This document shows, piece after piece, positions 26,481 to 34,931 of a stretch of 64,000 bases of DNA; position 1 is the first letter of the stretch; each line of letters begins with the position of its first letter. This DNA is from Agrobacterium arsenijevicii (GTDB lineage: Bacteria > Pseudomonadota > Alphaproteobacteria > Rhizobiales > Rhizobiaceae), in contig JWIT01000012.1 of the NCBI GenBank assembly GCA_000949895.1, forward strand, positions 62,001 through 126,000. Reading direction: 5' to 3'. Under the pieces are notes generated by a model. The model saw only the letters and a program-made list of their open reading frames with translations. It was not told the origin of the DNA and did no database searches. Both the position numbers and the translations under genes were made by a program.

Positions 26481-27617
26481 TCAATAGGGATCGACAGCAT
26501 CGCGCAGGCCATCGCCCAGCGCGTTGAAGGCGAAAACGGTGACCAGCACGAAACCGACCGGGGCAAGGATCCACGGATAGGAGCCGATGACGGAATAGGT
26601 GGCGGTGTCCTGCAGCATCAGCCCCCAGGAGATCAGCGGTGGCTTGACGGCAAAACCGAGGAAGCCAAGGAAGGATTCCAAGAGCACAACGCTCGGGATG
26701 TGCAGCGTTACAGCAACGATCACATGGCTCATCACATTCGGCAGGATATGCTGGAAGATGATGCGCCGATCTGTGGCGCCGACTGCGATTGCCGCACGCA
26801 CATAATCGATACGCGCCAGCGCCAGCGTTTTCCCCCGCACCTCGCGTGACATCTGCGCCCAGCCGAGCGCCGACATGACACCGACGACGAAGACAAGGAA
26901 AACGGTGGTCGGGGCAGTCACTGGGATGAGCGACGTCAGCGCGAGATAGAGCGGCAATTGCGGGAAGGCCAGAACCACCTCCACGAAACGCTGCACCCAG
27001 GCATCCAGCGGGCCGCCGAAATATCCTGAGATCAGCCCGACGCTGGTGCCGATGACGGTAACGATGGTCACGACGCTGAGCGCGATGGCGAGCGAAATGC
27101 GCGAGCCGTAGATGGCGCGCGACAGCACGTCACGGCCGAACTTGTCGGTTCCGAGAAAATGCACCGGCTGCCCGTCGGTGGTGCCGAAGAAATGCCGGTT
27201 TGCCGGAATGAGACCGAAAAGCCGGTATTCCGCACCCTTCACGAAAAAGCCGAGATAAAGCGGATTGTCGTAATCCGGCCCGACGATGGGCTGGAAGGTT
27301 ACCGGATCGAGCTCGTCCGTTTCAGCGGTGGCATAGACCCGGGGGAACAGGCTGATATTGCCGTCCTTGTCGGAGAAATGCACCACCTGCGGCGGCGAGA
27401 AACTGTCATTGGTTTCAAGCGGGTTCATCGGCGCGAAAAAATCGGCGAAGACGGAGATGGTGATCAAAAGCACCACCAGCACCAGCCCCACCATGCCGGT
27501 GAAGGAGCGCCTGAGGCGCCGCCATACCAGTGCGATATAAGTCTCGTTACCCTGAACTCCCCGTTCGGGCTTCGGCGCGACAGCCATTTCATTCTTGAGT
27601 TCGTCAACGGCCACCAT
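26481..27617 (-). CDS. Opp/Agp-type ABC transporter permease (OppC-like)
   Basis: 378 residues, longer than usual OppC proteins. There is an N-terminal cytoplasmic tail and one span (about 42-62), then a periplasmic insert of roughly 100 residues (FSPPQVVHFSDKDGNISLFP and on), then the FGRDVLSRAIYGSRISL region and the remaining spans with the permease loop. It forms the channel with the next gene's product; GGGAGG is before the start. Confidence 0.9.
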   Translation of the reverse strand: MVAVDELKNEMAVAPKPERGVQGNETYIALVWRRLRRSFTGMVGLVLVVLLITISVFADFFAPMNPLETNDSFSPPQVVHFSDKDGNISLFPRVYATAETDELDPVTFQPIVGPDYDNPLYLGFFVKGAEYRLFGLIPANRHFFGTTDGQPVHFLGTDKFGRDVLSRAIYGSRISLAIALSVVTIVTVIGTSVGLISGYFGGPLDAWVQRFVEVVLAFPQLPLYLALTSLIPVTAPTTVFLVFVVGVMSALGWAQMSREVRGKTLALARIDYVRAAIAVGATDRRIIFQHILPNVMSHVIVAVTLHIPSVVLLESFLGFLGFAVKPPLISWGLMLQDTATYSVIGSYPWILAPVGFVLVTVFAFNALGDGLRDAVDPY

Positions 27618-27618
27618 C

Positions 27619-28626
27619 TCAAGCCCTCCCGAATTCGCGCACGCGCGGGTCGAGCATCGCCAGCAGCATATCGGCGATGATGTTGCCGATGATGAGCGTG
27701 GCGGCCAGCACCATCATGAAGGTTGCTGTGACATAGACATCGCCGACCGCCATGGACCCGACGATGGCGGGACCGACGGTCGGCAGCGCAAAGATGATCG
27801 CAGTTTCGATTTCGCCGCTCAGCATGTAGGGCAGCACGACGCCCTGATACATAATGAGCGGATGCACGGCGTTCGGCACGGCGTGGCGCATGATGACCGC
27901 GCCTTCCGAAAGACCCTTTGCGCGCGCCGTCTCCACATATTGGGCGTTCAGCGTATCCAGCAGATTGCCGCGCATCACCCGCATATTATAGGCAAGTCCA
28001 CCGAAAACGGCGATGGCAACCACCGGCCAGACATGGCTGACGAGATCGACGAACTTCCCCCATGACCATGGCGCACCGCCATATTGCGGCGAAAAGAAGC
28101 TGCCGATTTCCGACACGTCGAAATGAAACACCATCAGGTAGACGAGGATCAGGGCCATCAGGAAGCGCGGAATGGTCATGCCTAGGAAGGCGACGGTCGA
28201 AAGCAGATTATCGATCCAGGAATATTGTCTGGTGGCAGCCCAGATGCCGAAACCGATGCCGAGAAGCGATGAAAGAATGTGGCAGACAAGGGCAAGTGCG
28301 ATGGTGCGCGGCAGGCGTTCGCCGACCACATCGGCAACCGGCTTGTTGTAATAGAAGCTGTAGCCGAAATCGCCGCGTGTGATGATGCCGCCGATCCAGT
28401 TGAAATATTGCACGACGATCGGCTTATCGAGACCGTGTTCGATGCGGTAGGCCTGCGCCTGCGCTTCCGCCTGTTCGAAGGACGCGCCGCCCTGGTTCAT
28501 CAGTTGCGAGCGGATGTAGTCAGCATAGTCGCCGGGTGGCGCCTGAATGATGGCGAATGTCACCACGCTCAGGATAAGCAGCACCGGAATGGCGGAGCCT
28601 ATGCGTATCGTCAGGAATCTCAGCAT
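27619..28626 (-). CDS. Opp/Agp-type ABC transporter permease (OppB-like)
   Basis: 335 residues, first span at 10-29, conserved FGYSFYYNKPVADVVGERLP region before the core spans and the ARAKGLSEGAVIMRHAVPNA loop that docks the ATPase. Its stop is one base from the next gene's start. Part of the alpha-galactoside importer. Confidence 0.9.
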   Translation of the reverse strand: MLRFLTIRIGSAIPVLLILSVVTFAIIQAPPGDYADYIRSQLMNQGGASFEQAEAQAQAYRIEHGLDKPIVVQYFNWIGGIITRGDFGYSFYYNKPVADVVGERLPRTIALALVCHILSSLLGIGFGIWAATRQYSWIDNLLSTVAFLGMTIPRFLMALILVYLMVFHFDVSEIGSFFSPQYGGAPWSWGKFVDLVSHVWPVVAIAVFGGLAYNMRVMRGNLLDTLNAQYVETARAKGLSEGAVIMRHAVPNAVHPLIMYQGVVLPYMLSGEIETAIIFALPTVGPAIVGSMAVGDVYVTATFMMVLAATLIIGNIIADMLLAMLDPRVREFGRA

Positions 28627-28663
28627 CGAACGGGTATCCTCCGCTTGGCTAGTCCGTGTGTCT

Positions 28664-28688
28664 CCGGCCGCGCTTCACGCGCGACCGG
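28664..28688 (-). other. Intercistronic stem-loop after the alpha-galactoside binding-protein gene
   Basis: Imperfect stem (CCGG-CC-GCGC with GCGC-GA-CCGG, loop TTCAC) between the binding-protein and permease genes; a third case in this window of a hairpin in this position. Confidence 0.4.
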
Positions 28689-28713
28689 TACCGGGTTTTC
28701 TCCGGGAGGAGTT

Positions 28714-30801
28714 CTAGTTGATCGGACCGCCCTCACCCGGCTTGCCGGGAAGGCGCTCGGGATAGAGCTCGTATTTGCCCTGCTTGTCGGCCGCGACCCA
28801 CAGGCGTTCACGGATGATGGAATCTTCGGCCCAGTTGAACATGAAGATCGGCGTGCCCTGCGGCACGTTGGAGAACCGCTTGTTGACGATGAGCGCGCCG
28901 GGATATTCCGTCAGACCTATCGTGTAGAGGTTCTGCGTGTAGACCTTCTGATATTGCTTCATCAGTTCCGCCCGCTCAGCATTGTCCTGCGAGGAGATGA
29001 ACTTGCGCACGATATCGGCCATCTCCTTTTCGAACGGCATCAGATCCAGTTCCTTGCCTTCAGGTGCGCGGTGGTTCCAGCTGGTGCGCGGGCCAACGGG
29101 TGCCAACTGCTCGGTATTCTGCACCACGGACGAAAGCTCGGTGGAGTTGCGGCGCACCAGCCAGTCGAACTGACCGCCATAATGGGCCGCATCGCGCTGG
29201 TTGGAATCAAGGCTGTTGATGACGAGGCGAAGGCCAAGTTTCGCCATTTGCCCGACAAGGCCTTCCGCGATGCTCTTGTCCGTCGTGTAGCCGTTATTGA
29301 CCAGAAGAATGATCTCGACGTTTCGTCCGCCCAGTGTCTCCTTCGGGAAGTTCAAGAAGCCGTCGCCATCGGTGTCCTTCAGGCCGATTGATGCAAGGGC
29401 AGCTTTCGCTTCCTTAAGGTTGAAGGGGTAATAGACCGTGGAATTGCGATCGTAAAAACCGGTGCCCGAGGAAATGCCACCCGGATAGATCGCCGTGAAC
29501 GGGCCCTTGACGAGGGAGTCGCCGATTGCCTTGCGGTCGAGGGCCGAGGTCACCGCCTGACGGAACACCTCGTTGCGGTTCAGCTCGCGAATGGCCTGCC
29601 CGCGCTCGTCCGGATTGCCCCAGCCATTGGCGGAAAAGTTCATCTGCAGATTATAGCCGATCAGGCGTGGCCCGAAGGCAAGGCGAGCCGGCGCATTCGG
29701 GTCGGCTGCACGTTTCAGCGAAGCGACGAAGTTTTCCGGCTGCTCGAGATTGGAGAAGTCGCCCGATCCAGCAACGGCCTGCACGTCACGGTCGGCCCAG
29801 GTGGAAAGCTTGTAGTGAAGCTCGTTGAGATAAGGCAGCTGCTGGCCCTTCTCGTCGACCTTCCAGTAATAGGGATTGCGCCGCAATACGATGATATCGT
29901 CGGGGCGATATTCCACCGGCACCCACCCGCCCATGACAGGCATGTTCATATATTCCGGCGGAAAGGCATTCTTGAACTGGTTATAGGTGTTCTTGGAATA
30001 TTTCGGATGCTGGGGTTTAAGAATATGCGCCGGTCCGGGGCAGAAGCTCGGATAGGCCATGGTGTAGAGATATTGCTTCGGGAAGGCGCTCTTGAACGTC
30101 CATTCCACCGTATAGTCATCGACCTTCCTGAGCGTTGTGCCCTCGCCGAAGGCTTCCGGCGAGGCACCGCCACCAAGCGGCGAAACGTTGGGGTCGAGAA
30201 CCGCGTCTTCCCAATAGAACATCACGTCATCGGCGTTGAACGGCACACCGTCAGACCATTTGGCACCCTTGACCAGATGCATCGTCAGCTTGTGACCGTC
30301 CTGCGACCATTCCCAGCCTTTGGCGAGATTGGGCAGCGGTTCGGTGTCCTTGGCATTCACCTGAAACAGCGGCGCTGTGCGCGTCAGGCATTCGGAAAGC
30401 GCGATATCGATGCCGCCCCAGCCCTGGCTCTGGCCGGCAATATAGTTCCAGCCCTCGGGACGCCCGCCGATTACATGGCGCATCGTATCGCCATAAACGC
30501 CGATGCCATCCACCATATTGCCGGTCTTGTAGACCAGTGGCTCCTCAGGCAAACGCTCCTTCAAGGGCGGCAGCTTGCCGGTCTTCTCGAATTTTTCGGT
30601 GATCCAGTCCGGCTCGCTATAGCTCGGCAGAGTCTTGAACTCGAGGATCGAGTCGCGCGCCACATAATTGATCTTGCCTTCCGCCGGAAATTGCGGCGGC
30701 TCCGGCGGCGTGGTGGTTTCGAAGGCATTCGCACTGAGTGCGATCATCGAAACACCAAGACCCAATGCCGAGATGATACCGATCTTGCGTTGAAGTTGCA
30801 T
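28714..30801 (-). CDS. agpA: Alpha-galactoside periplasmic binding protein (AgpA-like)
   Basis: 695 residues, the large size typical of AgpA-type family 5 binding proteins, with signal peptide MQLQRKIGIISALGLGVSMI ending SANA. LAKGWEWSQDGHKLTMHLVK and WSDGVPFNADDVMFYWE are hallmark segments of the peptide/oligosaccharide-binding family. The ATG at 30801 is preferred over one at 30807, which touches GGGAGGA; the later start has proper spacing. It delivers melibiose or raffinose-like sugars to the fused ATPase importer. The assignment to galactosides rests on the two GH4 genes and the AraC regulator. Confidence 0.85.
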   Translation of the reverse strand: MQLQRKIGIISALGLGVSMIALSANAFETTTPPEPPQFPAEGKINYVARDSILEFKTLPSYSEPDWITEKFEKTGKLPPLKERLPEEPLVYKTGNMVDGIGVYGDTMRHVIGGRPEGWNYIAGQSQGWGGIDIALSECLTRTAPLFQVNAKDTEPLPNLAKGWEWSQDGHKLTMHLVKGAKWSDGVPFNADDVMFYWEDAVLDPNVSPLGGGASPEAFGEGTTLRKVDDYTVEWTFKSAFPKQYLYTMAYPSFCPGPAHILKPQHPKYSKNTYNQFKNAFPPEYMNMPVMGGWVPVEYRPDDIIVLRRNPYYWKVDEKGQQLPYLNELHYKLSTWADRDVQAVAGSGDFSNLEQPENFVASLKRAADPNAPARLAFGPRLIGYNLQMNFSANGWGNPDERGQAIRELNRNEVFRQAVTSALDRKAIGDSLVKGPFTAIYPGGISSGTGFYDRNSTVYYPFNLKEAKAALASIGLKDTDGDGFLNFPKETLGGRNVEIILLVNNGYTTDKSIAEGLVGQMAKLGLRLVINSLDSNQRDAAHYGGQFDWLVRRNSTELSSVVQNTEQLAPVGPRTSWNHRAPEGKELDLMPFEKEMADIVRKFISSQDNAERAELMKQYQKVYTQNLYTIGLTEYPGALIVNKRFSNVPQGTPIFMFNWAEDSIIRERLWVAADKQGKYELYPERLPGKPGEGGPIN

Positions 30802-30907
30802 CGTCATTCCTCCCAAATGGCAGCTTTCGACCGCCCACCGTCTGTCATCACCAAGACCGAAGCGGCGAACTCCCTTTCGCCGCCGGCCTGTTCCCATGCT
30901 TTTTCCT

Positions 30908-32374
30908 TTATACGGCCTTCTTCAGAGTCGATTTCTCAGCCCGCAATTCCTCGATGGAACGCACGTTGCGGCGCGCAGCCCCCGCCCAGTCACGGGTCTT
31001 GACCGTCGATTTCGAAAGGCGCTCCTTGGCATCAGGCACGGCATCCACATATTGCGGCAACCAGCGCGCCTGCGCGACGACCATCTCGTCAACCATCTGC
31101 CAGACCTCCTCCGGCGTGGCGACGGCACCGACCAGCGGATCGTGCAGCACTGCAAGTTTCAACAGATCGATATCGCCGCTGATGGCCGCATGCACCGACA
31201 TGCGCTGCACGTTGATAGACGCCATGCAGGTGGCAGCACATGCTTCCGGCAACGTGATGCCCGAGACCATGTTGATGCCGAAACGATCCACGAAACCGGG
31301 CGATTCGATGATCGCGTCAGAAGGAAGATTGGTGATGACGCCATTGTTCTTGACGTTGAAGTGGCCGCGATAGGTGCGTCCTGTTTCCAGCGCTTCCAGA
31401 ATATGGCTCGCATGTTCGTTGGAGCGTTTCGCCGGGTCGATCGGCTTGGCAGCCGAGGCGAGGAATTGCGGGAATTCCGTCTCGAACCAGTTGCGGGTTT
31501 CGGTGGAATGGCGCAGATAACCGCCGGTTTCGCCGTGAATCCAGTCGGACATGTCGATCCAGCGGGCGATTTCATCCGGGCGCTTGCGATACCACGGCAG
31601 ATATTCGGACAGATGGCCGTTGCTCTCAGTCGAATAGACGCCGAAACGCTTCAGCACGTCGATGCGCAGCTTCTCCTGCTGCGAGAAAACCGGATGCGCC
31701 TCGAAGGCCGCGACCAGTTCGTCTTTGCCTATCTTGCGGCCATTCAGCCTCAGATCGATGAACCATGTCTGGTGGTTGATGCCCGAGCAGATATAATCCA
31801 GTTCAGACAGGGATTTAGCGCCGAGAATTTCAGCGATCTGTTCCGCACCGTGCTGCACACCGTGGCAAAGACCAACCGTATCCACCTTGCCATATTCGAT
31901 GGCCGCCCAGGTGTTCATGGCCATGGGGTTGGCGTAGTTCAGGAATTTCGCGCCCGGTGCCGCGACTTCGCGAATATCCTTGCAGAAATCCAGAATGACC
32001 GGAATGTTGCGCTGGCCGTAGAGAATGCCACCGGCGCAGATCGTATCGCCGACGCACTGGTCGATCCCGTATTTCAGCGGAATGCGGATATCGTCAGCAT
32101 AGGCTTCCAGACCACCGACCCGCACGCAGCTGATGATATATTTCGCGCCCTCTAGCGCACGGCGGCGGTCAGTATGCGCCGTCACCTTCACCGGAAAACC
32201 GTTGGCTTCCACGACCTTGTCAAGGATCGCCCTGATCATATCAAGATTGTGCTGGCTGATATCCGTCAGCGCGACCTCGATGTCGCGAAATTCCGGCACG
32301 CACAAAAGATCAGTGAACAGTTTTTTCGTGAAACCGACGCTGCCGGCACCGATTATAGCGATTTTGAAACTCAT
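30908..32374 (-). CDS. Second GH4 glycosidase (alpha-galactosidase/alpha-glucosidase type)
   Basis: 488 residues with the GH4 Rossmann motif GAGSVGF, an NYANPMAMNTWA segment, metal Cys in GLCHGVQHG and metal His in CSGINHQTWF. It is the first gene of the operon, upstream of agpA. The start at 32374 (AGAGGTGG upstream) is used; the longer frame adds only a non-conserved leader. It differs enough from the melA product to suggest a different linkage or sugar, for example alpha-glucosides or galacturonides, but I cannot decide. Confidence 0.85.
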   Translation of the reverse strand: MSFKIAIIGAGSVGFTKKLFTDLLCVPEFRDIEVALTDISQHNLDMIRAILDKVVEANGFPVKVTAHTDRRRALEGAKYIISCVRVGGLEAYADDIRIPLKYGIDQCVGDTICAGGILYGQRNIPVILDFCKDIREVAAPGAKFLNYANPMAMNTWAAIEYGKVDTVGLCHGVQHGAEQIAEILGAKSLSELDYICSGINHQTWFIDLRLNGRKIGKDELVAAFEAHPVFSQQEKLRIDVLKRFGVYSTESNGHLSEYLPWYRKRPDEIARWIDMSDWIHGETGGYLRHSTETRNWFETEFPQFLASAAKPIDPAKRSNEHASHILEALETGRTYRGHFNVKNNGVITNLPSDAIIESPGFVDRFGINMVSGITLPEACAATCMASINVQRMSVHAAISGDIDLLKLAVLHDPLVGAVATPEEVWQMVDEMVVAQARWLPQYVDAVPDAKERLSKSTVKTRDWAGAARRNVRSIEELRAEKSTLKKAV

Positions 32375-32571
32375 AACGCCACCTCTGTTGCAAATCGAAC
32401 GGGTGAAACTGGCCGAAGGATCGTAAAATGGCGCTACAGAAAAATACCCGTAAGAATCCCGGAAAACCGGCTTTCCTCCCAATTTTTCAGCAGCAATATC
32501 CCGCTGGCTGTCTCCTCGGATCGGGATTATGCGTATAATAAGAGACAGGACCAGAGAAGGATTATGCTTTC

Positions 32572-33465
32572 ATGGGTAATTTTGTGCTGCGTGATTTGAT
32601 CGACCAGGGACCGGGCATGCGGACCGTCTCGCTGCCGCGCGGCCGCCAGACCCTGCACACCATGCCGACCAGCAGCGGTTATGAAATCCGTCGCGGCGGT
32701 AATTACAATTGGGACGGGCGAAAGCGTGGACAGACGCCGTTTACCGTGCTGCAATATTGCATCGGCGGACAGGGCAATCTGCGCTACGAAAACCGTCATT
32801 ACGTGGTGAAGCCGGGTGAAACCCTGCTGCTGCTCATCCCCCACAACCATCGCTACTGGCTGGAAGAGGACAAGGAATGGGAGTTCTTCTGGATTTCCAT
32901 GAATGGCGAGGAAGCCTTGCGCATTCATCGCAATATTCTCTCCGTCACCGGCCCTATCCTCAAGCTTCAGCCGGAAACCGTCGATCATCTCGCCCATTGT
33001 TGCTCACGCCTCGTCAACGGCGCGGAAACGCCGGGGGCCGCTTCCGCCGTTGCCTATGAAGCGGCGATGACGCTTTATGACGATGTGTTCGGCTCGCACC
33101 CCTCCTTCGGCGGCGAATATCGCACCCTGCAACAGGTGCTGAGCTACATCGACGGGCACCTCGGCGAGCGTCTTTCCGTCAACGATCTTGCCACCGTCGC
33201 CGGCCTCAGCCGCGCGCATTTTTCCCGCATCTTCACGGCAAGCGAGGGCATGCCGCCGGCTGAATTCGTGTTGCAGCGGCGCCTGCGACGCGCCGCCAAG
33301 CTTCTCACCACCGCCGGCAACATCCCGATCAAGGAGGTTTCCGTGCTGTGCGGCTTCGAAGACCCGAACTACTTCTCGAAGGTCTTCCGCAGACTTTACG
33401 GCACCAATCCAAGCGAATTCCGCACCACCGGCATGTATGCGAGTGTTCAGCAGAACGGATCGTGA
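32572..33465 (+). CDS. AraC-family regulator of the alpha-galactoside operon (AgpT-like)
   Basis: 297 residues: N-terminal cupin-like sugar-binding domain (FTVLQYCIGGQGNLRYEN, then VVKPGETLLLLIPHNHRYWL) and a C-terminal double helix-turn-helix (about 190-290; LATVAGLSRAHFSRIF and IPIKEVSVLCGFEDPNYFSK). It is divergent from the GH4 gene across about 200 bases, the usual arrangement for an activator of the operon. S. meliloti agp genes have an AraC activator, AgpT, in this place. Confidence 0.88.
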   Translation: MGNFVLRDLIDQGPGMRTVSLPRGRQTLHTMPTSSGYEIRRGGNYNWDGRKRGQTPFTVLQYCIGGQGNLRYENRHYVVKPGETLLLLIPHNHRYWLEEDKEWEFFWISMNGEEALRIHRNILSVTGPILKLQPETVDHLAHCCSRLVNGAETPGAASAVAYEAAMTLYDDVFGSHPSFGGEYRTLQQVLSYIDGHLGERLSVNDLATVAGLSRAHFSRIFTASEGMPPAEFVLQRRLRRAAKLLTTAGNIPIKEVSVLCGFEDPNYFSKVFRRLYGTNPSEFRTTGMYASVQQNGS

Positions 33466-33538
33466 AAAAACAACTTCGTTTTGCCATGTTTCAGGCGATT
33501 AAGAATGAACGTTACATCCCTTTTGGAGACCGCGTGAG

Positions 33539-34000
33539 GTGAACAGCAGATTAAAGACGATCCTCATCTTCCCGCTGCGGGCAATCATCGTATTTGCCCT
33601 GATCCTTGATGGTATTTTTCGCCCGCTCTATCGGCCGATCATCAAGGCGATATCCGGCCTGACATTCATCAGGCGGCTGGAAAGCCGGATTGCCGGATTG
33701 CCTCGTTTCGCGATTCTTCTTTCGCTTGCGGTGCCATTCGCCATTGCCGAACCGATGAAAATCGTCGGTCTGTTTCTCATTGCCCAGGGCACCGTCAAGA
33801 CCGGGCTGGTCCTGATCATCCTTGCCCATCTCGCCACGTTCCTGATTGTCGAGCGCATCTATCACGCCGGCCGGGAAAAACTGCTCACCTATGCCTGGTT
33901 CGCGTGGATCATGCGCTATGTGCGTTTTGCCCGCTCCTTTTACGATCGCGCCAAATCCTCGGTATTGAACTGGCTGAGGCTCCGGGTTCTCGCACGCTGA
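33539..34000 (+). CDS. Small membrane protein of unknown function
   Basis: 153 residues beginning with GTG. There are hydrophobic segments at about 9-27, 56-78 and 84-104, a basic C-terminal tail (LRLRVLAR), and no signal cleavage site. I do not recognise the family. It stands 73 bases after the AraC gene and faces the convergent DMT transporter gene. The start codon is uncertain because the ribosome site (GGAGAC) is 11 bases away. Confidence 0.6.
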   Translation: MNSRLKTILIFPLRAIIVFALILDGIFRPLYRPIIKAISGLTFIRRLESRIAGLPRFAILLSLAVPFAIAEPMKIVGLFLIAQGTVKTGLVLIILAHLATFLIVERIYHAGREKLLTYAWFAWIMRYVRFARSFYDRAKSSVLNWLRLRVLAR

Positions 34001-34019
34001 GGGTCAGCCGTGGCACCTG

Positions 34020-34931
34020 TCACCGCCGTTTGCGCAACGCCTTTATAAGATACTCGGCAAGCGCGGTCGCCTGCAATGAGACCAGAATGATGGCGATGCC
34101 CAACACGACACGGGCTTCAGGCACCTCGTCAAACAGGAAGTACCCCACAGCGGTCACGAACAGGATCGAGAGATATCCGACGGGTGCGAGAACGCTGGCA
34201 TCGGCGATTCGATAGGCCCGCAAAAAGCAATATTGCCCCAATTGCGCGAGCAGGCCGATCGCGAGCAACGGTCCCCAGTCGAGCGGCAGCACAGGTTTCC
34301 ATGTCCAGATCGCGGGAATGGCAGTAATGACGGCCAGACCGACGGTGTAGAACACCATCATGACCGTGGTGTTTTCCTGCCGCAGCGCCCGGGTCTGGAT
34401 CACCGCAAGCGCCCCGAACACAACCGAGACGAGGACGACCAGTACGCCGAGGTTCAATTCCGCGCCGCCCGGCCCGATGACGACAAGCACGCCAGCAAAT
34501 GCCAGAAATGCCCCCGCCCAGCGATATCGACTCACCCTTTCGCCGAGAACGGCAACGGCCATCGCCATCGTCACCAGTGGCCGGGAGAAACCCACGGCGT
34601 TGACGGTGGCAAGCGGCAGCAGGGTAATGGCAACAAAGTTGCTGGTGAGCGCGATGGCGTTGCAGCAGATCCGGAAAATATTGCGCCAGGGATATTTGAC
34701 ACGCACCATTTCCGCCCTGTGTCGCCAGATGAGCGGCAGGATGAAGATCAGGCCAATCATCGCCCTGATGAAGACGAGCTGGAAGGCCGGATAGGTAACG
34801 CCCTGCGCCTTGACGAGCGCCGTCATGCCCCCCGAAACGAGGGCCATATCCATGAGCAGCCAGCCGATGCCCGCGCGAGCATTGGTTTCGCGCGGGTTTT
34901 CCTGTTTTTCACTCCGGTCTTGGCCATTCAC
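34020..34931 (-). CDS. EamA/DMT-superfamily transporter
   Basis: 303 residues with ten hydrophobic segments in two EamA repeats (about 20-150 and 160-290), typical of drug/metabolite exporters. It starts with GTG at 34931, overlapping the PIG-L gene stop (GTGA), so it is coupled to that gene. It may export a product of the deacetylase pathway; the substrate is unknown. Confidence 0.85.
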   Translation of the reverse strand: MNGQDRSEKQENPRETNARAGIGWLLMDMALVSGGMTALVKAQGVTYPAFQLVFIRAMIGLIFILPLIWRHRAEMVRVKYPWRNIFRICCNAIALTSNFVAITLLPLATVNAVGFSRPLVTMAMAVAVLGERVSRYRWAGAFLAFAGVLVVIGPGGAELNLGVLVVLVSVVFGALAVIQTRALRQENTTVMMVFYTVGLAVITAIPAIWTWKPVLPLDWGPLLAIGLLAQLGQYCFLRAYRIADASVLAPVGYLSILFVTAVGYFLFDEVPEARVVLGIAIILVSLQATALAEYLIKALRKRR